64,000 bases of DNA from positions 166,267,521-166,331,520 of the forward strand of contig NC_081406.1 in NCBI RefSeq assembly GCF_030272615.1. The letters run 5' to 3'. The translations under genes were made by a program, and so were the position numbers. Source of the DNA: Cryptomeria japonica. Taxonomy: Eukaryota; Streptophyta; Pinopsida; Cupressales; Cupressaceae. The notes beneath the pieces were generated by a model. That model was not told the origin of the DNA. It saw nothing but the letters and a program-made list of their open reading frames with translations, and searched no databases. Positions 56,367-64,000 of the stretch are shown here, piece after piece. The stretch's first letter is position 1. The number at the start of each line of letters is the position of its first letter.

Positions 56367-56780
56367 AATTGTTTATGTTAGGTTTTAGGGTTTATTGAAT
56401 AGGGTTTAGGACCGAAGGCTTAAGGTTTTAAGTTTAAGGTTTATAGTTGATGATGGAGTATTCATCATTGAGGGTTTATGGATTAAATTTAAAGTTTTAG
56501 GTTTTGATGATATATTATTAATGTCAACTTTTAGGGTTTAGGATATATGGTTGATGATGTAGGATTGAGTGTTAAGGGTTTAGGGATTAAACCTTTTTTT
56601 CAATTTTAATGCTAAATTATTAATGTCAATCTTTAGGGCTTAGTGAATAGGGTTTAATGCCTATGATTTAGGTTTAAGGTTGATCTTGGGATTGCTAAGC
56701 ATTGAGGGCTCAGGGATTAAAACTTTTTTTTTAAGGTTTTTATCATTATGCTATTAATGTTAGAATTTGTATTAACTCCT
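56367..56780. repeat. Degenerate telomere-like tandem repeat, right half
   Basis: 'gagggtttatggattaaa' (about 56472), 'aagggtttagggattaaa' (about 56574) and 'gagggctcagggattaaa' (about 56704) mark units of about 100-130 bp, with TTTAGGG and TATTAATGTC words in each. Confidence 0.7.
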
Positions 56781-57412
56781 TACCAAAAACATTAAGGAAT
56801 GCTGCAGCATCAGGGGAAACGAGGGATGGAGATCCGATAACATTTCCAACGGACTGTTTGCTGATAGAAACACTAAATTCCAACAGGATTGTGTAAAATG
56901 TTACCTGATTCGTTTGAAGCTAGTTTATTTTCTTCATATATCTTCTTTAATACAAACCTGTAAGAATTGCTTGACATTAAAAAATAGTGAAGCATGAGCA
57001 CAATCTCTTCTTCCTTTAATCCGAGGATGGATAAATTCATTTACAAGCGACATCTCTACTTAATTGTCGTTTCAATTTGTTAAGTATGTGCTAATATCGA
57101 TGCATGTTTTTCTTAAGAAGTACTTAAATATATAATGCTCAATATTTTCATACTTATATGTTGTGTGTTAGAAGTAACCCAGACATCACCATAGCATTAT
57201 CATCCATATTGTGATCAAGGGAAGCAGGGAGTGAAATTTATTGAAATCAGAAGATACTCTGTAATATAAGGTAATTCTTGCTGTCATCGTCCCTTCGTTT
57301 GGTTCTTATTAGCAGAGCCTGCTTAGGTAGAGAAACTGTCGTTGGATGGTCCTTCCAAGCAAAAGCTTTCTTTGTGTGACAATGGCTTCTCTTCTGTGTA
57401 TATATAGGTTTG
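56781..57412. other. Downstream region of the receptor kinase gene
   Basis: No coding evidence. It probably contains the 3' UTR of the kinase gene next to 57412; no transposon signature seen. Confidence 0.5.
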
Positions 57413-59742
57413 TCATCCCAATATGTATGATGGTCGAGAATGTGAAACGGGCGATTCAATTTTCCCTTCCAGCATTCCAACAACTGTGGACATTGAAGGT
57501 CGTTGCAAAGGGGATTCGTGGGTGCATAGCAAACCCACGTTGATCACTCTTAAAACTTCTTTTTTGGAGTAGCCTGAGTTTTTGAGATTCACATCCAACA
57601 AATCCAGCAACATTTTCTTCTCATACAAATGCCAACTCTGTAATGTATCACACAAGAATTATCATAAATCATCGGAAAGAAAAATGATTCTGTTTTTTGG
57701 ATTAAGATAAACACGAAAAGAGATTCAGATCCATTAGAAAACAGTCATAAGACATATAAAACGAATCACCAAAAGTGAACTAAAAAAAAGAAAGAAAAAC
57801 GGTTGTGTTGTTACCCATTCCAACAGATAAACCATCTCTTCCCGCAATTTCTTGTCTATGCGAGATCTGCCACTTACAACTTCAAGGACTACCACTCCAA
57901 AACTGTAGACATCCGCCTTCTCGGTGAGATGACCTTTCAAGGCATATTCGGGAGCCATATATCCCCTGAAATGTTTAAAAAAAAAAACAATTTAGAGTTT
58001 TAAACTTTATGTACCATTTCACAGTTTTGTCAAATAGTATTAATGCCTGCGTTTTATTTTGGAAAGTAACTTTTCTTCGGAGATCTCACATTGTTCCTGC
58101 CAGTCTGGTGGTGACATGAGTTTTATCTTGGTCAAATAACTTGGCTAATCCAAAGTCGGAGATTTTTGGATTCAAATCTTGATCGAAGAGAATGTTCATT
58201 GTTTTGATATCTCGATGAATAATTCTCAGTCTAGATCCCTCATGCAAGTATGCCAGGCCATGTGCAATCCCAAGGCAAATGTTGTACCGTCGAGGCCAGT
58301 CAAGATTGAGTCTACATTCTTGAGGACCTACAAATTAGGTTACAAAACTATTTTCAATTTGTATAAATACTTTCTACTTTATTAGCGAGGGAAGACTAAA
58401 ACTTTGATCTATATAAATTTACAAATTGGAGGGGAATATATCAGGATGTACCAAACAAACAGCGAGCTAAACTGTTGTTCTCCATGTATTCATAGACCAA
58501 GAGCAGCTGTTTTCCCTCTACGCAAAAACCATACAATTCCACGAGATTGGGATGCTGCATTGCAGATATTGTACCCACTTCATTAAGAAAGTCTCGAATG
58601 CCTCGTCTTGCCTTGGGAAACATCTGCTTGACTGCAATCATTTTTCCGTCTAGAAGAGTTCCCTGCTAAGAAACAAAACATTACAAAAATTGCTATACGT
58701 GGTACTCTGTCTCAGGCCTACTTCAGCTAATGCTAGACATAGCAACTGAAGTCCAATATCAATGTGGGTTTTTAATATACCTTGAAAACAGCACCGAATC
58801 CTCCTTCTCCAATCTTATTCTCAGGGTTGAAATCATTTGTGGCATTTTTAATCACCTCTAGGCTGAATGTACTTGAAATTATGTCTGTCAATTCTGTATA
58901 CAGCATTTAGACAAACTTGTGTCAGTGCAGTCATCGACATCTTCACTGTATTATACTGGAGTATGAAATGTGGCACAAATGGGGTTTGTGACACTGTTCT
59001 CATTACCTGTGTCATCATTAGCTGCTAAGGATTTTCTCTTCCTTCTATTTCTTTTTCTAATAAAGACGAATGACAAGCACAGTGTGAAGCCTAAAGAAAT
59101 TACTGCCCCAGAAACTATGCCGATAATCATAGTTTTGTTGCTTTCATTTCTATCATTGCTCGTGGTGTTGATTTCGAAGTCTGTCAAAACAAAGAAATAT
59201 AAAAATTTAGAAGGCAGGGCTTAAAGACTACTAGTTTTATATCAGATACATAACAAATATGTGATCTACAAAGCTAAGGGTTTGGGCATAACCAAAAATA
59301 TATTTTAATCAGAGGTATTAATAAAATAATTGGCTGAATATCAAAATTATGGGAACTGTTTACATTACACATAGCAGATTCCCAGATCTTGCTATTAGTT
59401 CATGTAATCTAATAGTGAAGTGAATGGAAAACAAGTAATTTAATTGCACTAAAAAGAAAACTGTGTCATACCATTATATAGAAAGACTCGATACACAAGA
59501 TCATTGCTCAAATCCCTGAAACAAATTTGCAAAGGAATCTTACTTGGACTGATTTTGATCGCTGATACCAGAGGTCCATATGTCCCCTTGACTGGTATGT
59601 CAAATGTTCCCTTTCCAGCCCAAAAGAAGTGGATCTCCAAAAAGTTCTCAGTCACATTTACAATGAAATTTCTGATTACTCCCTTATATGATGAGCCTCC
59701 AGCAGCATCTTTGATGTTAAAATCTTTCAATCTTCTAGTTCC
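57413..59742 (-). CDS. LRR receptor-like kinase, 3' seven exons (malectin - TM - kinase), 5' partial
   Basis: complement(join(57413-57637, 57815-57965, 58090-58327, 58452-58662, 58781-58893, 59007-59180, 59472-59742)): 1,383 bp, 460 residues plus stop. All six introns have GT-AG ends and all junctions keep frame. Exon at 59472-59742: end of a malectin-like domain ([33 protein letters not shown]). Exon at 59007-59180: transmembrane helix ([18 protein letters not shown]) and a basic stop-transfer RKRNRRKRK. Then the kinase: [12 protein letters not shown] loop, IAVKQ Lys, [38 protein letters not shown], and [14 protein letters not shown]. All catalytic residues are present. The layout is that of plant LRR-RLK subfamily VIII-2, plasma-membrane kinases with extracellular LRR and malectin parts. 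The LRR and first malectin exons are not in the window. The stop comes about 20 residues after MLEG, a short tail. Confidence 0.93.
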
Positions 59743-60164
59743 CTAAATAAATTTCAAAAGTGAAATAATGTGTCAGGCCAGGATTTACAAAATAGAATGG
59801 AAATGATACAAAACTAGGGTAAGGGTTTGGATTTGTAAACTTTGAGGGAGCCTATTGTGATTGGTATCTAAGCACTTGGCAACATGGTCATCTCCTCCTT
59901 CCTTAAAACTGTAGTAACAAGGATTGAACTTTGCATTAAGAATTATGGATGGTACAATTAATTATCTAATGATAGAATTGATTGCCTAGTATGGTGGATT
60001 GACAATTTATTCATGAATAATTGATAAATTATTTAAAACTATGGAATATCAAAAATTTGATTTATGTTAAGGAAAGAGCTAAAAATAGAGTTCTCTCTTA
60101 ATCAATTTAGTTTAAGTCATAAGTATATTGAAATAAATTAATTACTGTAATAACAAGCCTAAAC
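59743..60164 (-). other. Intron or lost upstream part of the kinase gene
   Basis: Begins with a usable splice acceptor (…ATTTAG) at the malectin exon. No further malectin or LRR exon is visible before the copia fragment at 60165. Confidence 0.6.
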
Positions 60165-61310
60165 TTAGTGGGGGACATTACATGCAACTTGATTATTTGA
60201 ATTCTTCCTAACAACCACTTGTCCATCATCCAACAAAATGGAGTTGCCTTGTTCTCGAATCAACATTAGTGACAACAAATTATGTTGCAATTGAGGAAGG
60301 TACAATACATCGCACAAGTACAAAATCAAGAATGCCAGGCAATTTGAGTCGAATGGTTCTTTTTCCAACAGCATTGAGGCTTGATTTATTTTCTAAAGCA
60401 TTGCACCACAAACAATTTCATGAAAATTTTCAAAATAATCACACCAAAATGTCATATGTTGTGTGGTTCCAATATCTAAGACCCAAACATCATACCATGA
60501 AGTATTAAATGAATTATAATAGGCAAGATCTGAAACAAAAAGCACATATTGATCATTATAACTACCACAAGCAAATGGGCTCCTGAAGATTTATCATCAT
60601 AATGTGATTTTGTTTTTATCTTTTTGTTTAACAGAATTTCCTATCTTATTCCTTGAGAGCTTGCATTCAAGTGCTTCATGACTACCTTTACAACCACATT
60701 ATTTACAATATAAGTGGTGCCTATCATTTTGATTGTCATGTTGGGAGTGGCCTTTGCCATATGCAACCCCTCTCCTCTTCCTCTATTCTTCCATTGACCT
60801 CTACCTTCTTCTCTATCACTATGACTAACTCTAAAAGAGTTCTTATTAGGAGGCTTGTCTTTTTGGTGAGCAGGAAAAACATTTTCACCAATGTTATCAA
60901 TTTTTTTTCCAAAAGATTTCTCATGTTAAGCCAAAGAGTTGCTTGAAGAGACTCCAAATAAATGGAATGTATTGGAAAAAGTTCCTTTCTGTAAGCTGTG
61001 AATAGATATCAGCTTTCCCACCAGCAAAATCAACATGTTGTTTTGTGACTTGAATTTCACAAGCCAAAAACATGACATCTCCATTCTTCAATTCAAGGTT
61101 GAATAACTTCAACTGTAACTGAATGAACTCTAATTCAAAATGAGAAACATAAAGATCTCTCAATTTTTGAAGGGCATCATGAGCAAATTTACATCTTGAT
61201 ATGTGTCTAAAGTTTAAACACATCTTCATTGACATAAGCTCTTATCAAGGCCAAAGCTTTTGAATTTTTATACTACCATTCTTCTTTTTCTTTTACAACA
61301 GTAGGTGTTG
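60165..61310 (-). pseudogene. copia gag and protease fragment (element I, 5' internal part)
   Basis: On the minus strand: UBN2-type gag text (MSMKMCLNFRHISRCKFAHDALQKL; FIQLQLKLFNLELK) at 61235-60921; a knuckle remnant C-K-stop-CGCKGSHEALEC near 60685-60725; and the end of a copia protease (LCDVLYLPQLQHNLLSL) at about 60250-60310. The DSG site itself is not visible. The fragment stops at about 60165; no integrase or RT follows. Confidence 0.75.
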
Positions 61311-61516
61311 CAGGTTGAGTGTCTCCATCAAAAATATTAGACAACAAATCATTAAAAATAAGAGTGTTTTCTATTTTTCTATACTATTCTATCTATGTGT
61401 CTTTGCCAATTAAGGTTTCCCCAATCATTGATACAACAAACTGCATTGTGAATTGTAAAAAAATGTACATAGCTTGCATAGTTTACATAATAAAGACTAT
61501 TTCTTATTTTATTGTT

Positions 61517-62045
61517 AAATTTGAAATGAAAAAGCAAGAAAAAGAATCTTTGTGACGAGATAACTTACAAAAGATTAAATTGATTTCACCTAAATCAATT
61601 TCTTCTGTATCTTCTTAAGCAATGCAAACTCTTTTCTTAAGTTTTCTTGCTTAAATTTGGAATGAAAAAGAAATATAAAGAATCTCTGTGACAAAAGATA
61701 AATTACAGAAGATTAAATTGATTTCACCTAAATCAATTTCCGCCTTGTCTTCTGAAGCAATGCAAACTCTTTCTTAAATTTGAAATGAAAAAAGCAAGAT
61801 AAAGAATCTTTGTGACGAGATAAATTACTCGAGATTAAATTGATTTCACCTGAATCAATTTCTGCCTTGTCTTCTTAAGCAATGCAAACTATATCTTAAT
61901 TTTTCTTGCTTAAATTTAAAATGGAAAAAAAAGATAAAGAATCTCTGTAACAAGAGATAAATTAAAGAAGATCAAATTGATTTCATCCAAATCAAGTTTT
62001 GCCTTGTCTTCTTAAGCAATTTCTGCAACAAGGGCATTCTGTTAC
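61517..62045. repeat. Four-unit tandem repeat in the leader of copia element I
   Basis: 'aaatttgaaatgaaaaa...aaagaatct(t/c)tgtgac' starts at 61517, 61653, 61776 and 61912 (spacings 136, 123, 136). Each unit holds 'gattaaattgatttcacc' and 'tcaatttc' followed by 'gcaatgcaaact'. The region lies between primer site and gag. Confidence 0.88.
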
Positions 62046-62116
62046 ATACACCAAGTTATCGAAAATGATAATAGGCATTGTCTCCTTGCGTGATAATGGG
62101 AACCGGAAATGGAAAT

Positions 62117-62132
62117 CCTTACTTTGATACCA
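62117..62132 (-). promoter_or_regulatory. Primer binding site of copia element I
   Basis: TGGTATCAAAGTAAGG on the minus strand, one base from the LTR. Confidence 0.85.
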
Positions 62133-62133
62133 T

Positions 62134-62821
62134 TGTCAAGCCATGCTTTAAAAAAGAGAATGGAAATGGTGATAGAAATTAAAATGCCCAAAATGGACAA
62201 ACACACAGGCTACAACTCTAACTACTAGTCTTGAATGTCAATAGACCTCGAGGAAATAAAACTCAAAACAAACAATGCTAGAGACGCACAATTTCTTTTC
62301 AATTAAAATTGAAAAATGACTTTGAGTTTTACAAAATGACAAAAACTATTTACAAACTATTGATTACAAATTTGTTTACAACGATCTGGAGCTGCACCCA
62401 ATCAGCTACATGGAGCTTCACTGAACTCCTTTATACACTGCTCTCCTAGAGCTTCTAATTGTGTGGAAAAATCTACTATTCATTCCCCACACACACCAAC
62501 TGTTATCAAAAACATTCTTCTACTCTTCATTGAGCTCACAAACTTGCTATTGCATACACAAACTTTTAACTCTCTGATTTGGAAAACATTCTCCCTTTCT
62601 GTCTTCTGCTGTCCTTAAAAAATTTCGTCACAAATTTGAATTCAAAATCACATACCAGTATTCAATTCAATGGCAAAAAAATAATTTACTTCTTTGCACA
62701 TTAGGAGCAAATTGGGGGATGAAATCCCAATGTGAACCTTTTGTAGGCTACTCCTCTATTGGCTACTCCTAATAGGTAGGTGGCAACGACAGGGAGGCTC
62801 AGGCAAAATCTATTTCCAACA
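62134..62821 (-). repeat. LTR of copia element I, flanked by both internal ends
   Basis: 688 bp, plus-strand ends TGTCAAGCC and TTTCCAACA. To its left are the primer site and gag (5' internal), to its right the polypurine tract and RNase H (3' internal), so a single LTR joins two element parts. Confidence 0.82.
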
Positions 62822-62831
62822 ACCCCCCTTT
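62822..62831 (-). promoter_or_regulatory. Polypurine tract of copia element I
   Basis: AAAGGGGGGT on the minus strand touching the LTR. Confidence 0.8.
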
Positions 62832-62852
62832 GTCTTGAGCCATCAAACAAGA

Positions 62853-63250
62853 TCATTCATCATCCAAATTGACAATGCCCAAGTTTCTTCTTAGGCATTT
62901 GAAGTTGTCCTTGCTCAAAGGCTTAGTGAAAATGTCTACATGTTGTTTCTCAGACCTACAAAACTTAATTTTGATTTCACCATTTTCAACCATCTCTCTT
63001 ATGAAATGATACCTGATTTTAATATGTTTACTTCTTCCATGAAAGACATGATTTTTCATCAAAGATATTGATGAAACATTGTCATAGATTATAGTTGTTC
63101 CATCATTTGGTAAGATTCTCCCTAACCAAATAGTTCGAAATGTTGTTGCATTTGGTGCTATATACTTAGTCTCAGCTGTAGATAGGAAAACTATTGGTTG
63201 TTTCTTAGAAGCCCATGAAATAGCTCCCGAACCCAAATGGAACGCATCTA
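62853..63250 (-). pseudogene. copia RNase H C-terminal fragment (element I, 3' internal part)
   Basis: GSGAISWASKKQPIVFLSTAETKYIA, IWLGRILPNDGTTIIYDN, HVFHGRSKHIKIRYHFIRE and QHVDIFTKPLSKDNFKCLR are the usual copia RNase H end in one open frame. The Asp normally in YCDN is kept (YDN). Homology ends near 63240-63250, so the rest of pol is missing. Confidence 0.9.
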
Positions 63251-63670
63251 GATGTGCTCTTCCTATCATTCTGTTGTGACCTATTTCACGCATTGCCCCA
63301 TTGCAGATGGGGACCCCTGTTTTTTCTTTTTAGTGTTTTGTCCTAGCTCTGTAGTTTTATAAATCCATTTTCTCTGGGAGTTTTGAAGTCATCCTGAGCC
63401 AAATAGAGAAATCATGCCCAGATTTGTGTTTGAACATTGTCAAAGTGCTTAGAAGGTCTAAAGGACAAGGATCGCAATTTCTTTGGGTCATTTCTGACAA
63501 CTTTCTATTTTTAGGAATTTTTGTTTTTTTGTTTTTTCCTAAATTTAGAAAGTTTTGGTTTTGGCACTTTGGGCCCAATCCGGGAAGTAGCTTTTTGGCT
63601 TGCTTTTTGCTTTATTTTTTCCTCTTTTTTGAAAGTAGGATTAGAGTTTTGTTCCTCGGGTCATTTCATC
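63251..63670. other. Region right of the copia fragment, unassigned
   Basis: T-rich; a 73-residue minus frame (63578-63357) has no recognised domain. Confidence 0.4.
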
Positions 63671-63875
63671 ACTGCCCATATTGTCAGAATTGAAAAATTT
63701 GGTCTCTGTGTAAAAAGCAAGGTAAAAACCCTAATTAGGGTTTTTTCCAAAAGATCACTCATTAAGCCATATGATCAATGCCCATGTCCTCAGAATTGAA
63801 AAATTATGTCTCCAAGTGCAAAAAGCAAGGTAAAACCCTAGTTAGGGTTTTGTTCCAAATAATCCAACATTGATA
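63671..63875. repeat. Two-unit ~107-bp tandem repeat with telomere-unit palindrome
   Basis: 'tgcccat...tcagaattgaaaaatt...aaaaagcaaggtaaaa' occurs twice. Each copy ends in a palindrome centred on CCCTAATTAGGG (63724-63745) or CCCTAGTTAGGG (63832-63851). Confidence 0.85.
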
Positions 63876-64000
63876 TGGTGGATCCAAATTTGACATAGCA
63901 GGTTATAACAACAGCATGGAAGATCAAAATTCATGGTATAAAGGTCAAAATTTGCTCAAGGCAAAGAAAGTTGACTATCCATCAAGACATGGCAAGCATC

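Noticed and set aside
57247-57483. 78-residue minus frame overlapping the last kinase exon
   Set aside because: It is the +1 shadow of the true exon frame, which ends at the TGA at 57413-57415.
61517-62045. Regular repeats considered as a CRISPR array
   Set aside because: Units are over 120 bp with related, not unique, sequence between; eukaryotic context; no cas genes.
63357-63693. Frames at the right edge with many Phe or Lys residues as possible genes
   Set aside because: Short, T-rich, no start context or motif, and opposite-strand frames are equally long.

Overview
This window is plant nuclear DNA from a large, transposon-dense genome. Evidence: LTR retrotransposons primed by initiator-tRNA-Met sites (TGGTATCAGAG/TGGTATCAAA), a plant-type L1 LINE with DUF4283 and CCHC ORF1 motifs and a C-terminal RNase H, telomere-like TTTAGGG words, and one LRR-receptor-kinase gene with GT-AG introns. 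A gymnosperm is a reasonable guess from the nested, decayed repeats, but the sequence does not prove it. I recognised no bacterial, organellar, CRISPR or tRNA/rRNA gene.

Layout. (1) 1-11343: element A, a Ty3-type LTR element encoding only gag and protease, split by element C (1246-8892). C carries a partial gag plus a long second ORF of unknown function and no reverse transcriptase. (2) 11344-13344: pyrimidine-rich low-complexity DNA, AT-rich DNA and a possible TRIM. (3) about 13345-49987: an old minus-strand element G with about 1 kb LTRs and no recognisable coding capacity of its own, burst by later insertions. These are a full-length LINE (14284-20563, 17-bp TSD), a Ty1/copia element F (24548-33571, TSD TAACA), a gag-protease-only element E (34763-44064, TSD GAAAC) which itself holds a solo LTR H (42601-43551, TSD AGATG), and element D (44578-49646), whose ORF layout resembles C ORF2. 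(4) 49988-52588: AT-rich DNA, a CT-rich tract and a degenerate telomere-like tandem repeat. (5) 52589-56366: element B, a complete sibling of A with TSD AATTG, sitting inside that tandem repeat. (6) 57413-59742, minus strand: seven intact 3' exons of a malectin/LRR receptor-like kinase. (7) 60165-63250: copia fragments arranged 3' internal - LTR - 5' internal. (8) 63250-64000: a duplicated palindromic repeat.

The only host gene that looks functional is the receptor kinase, and its 5' half lies outside the window or is lost. Everything else is mobile DNA in decay, much of it through C-to-T changes that create stop codons. The most unusual theme is coding-reduced LTR elements: A, B and E keep gag and protease but have no polymerase, while C and D carry large, uncharacterised globular/basic/coiled-coil ORFs.

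Coordinates of element ends come from matching LTR pairs and target-site duplications read by eye. Protein calls come from motif recognition; no database search was run.
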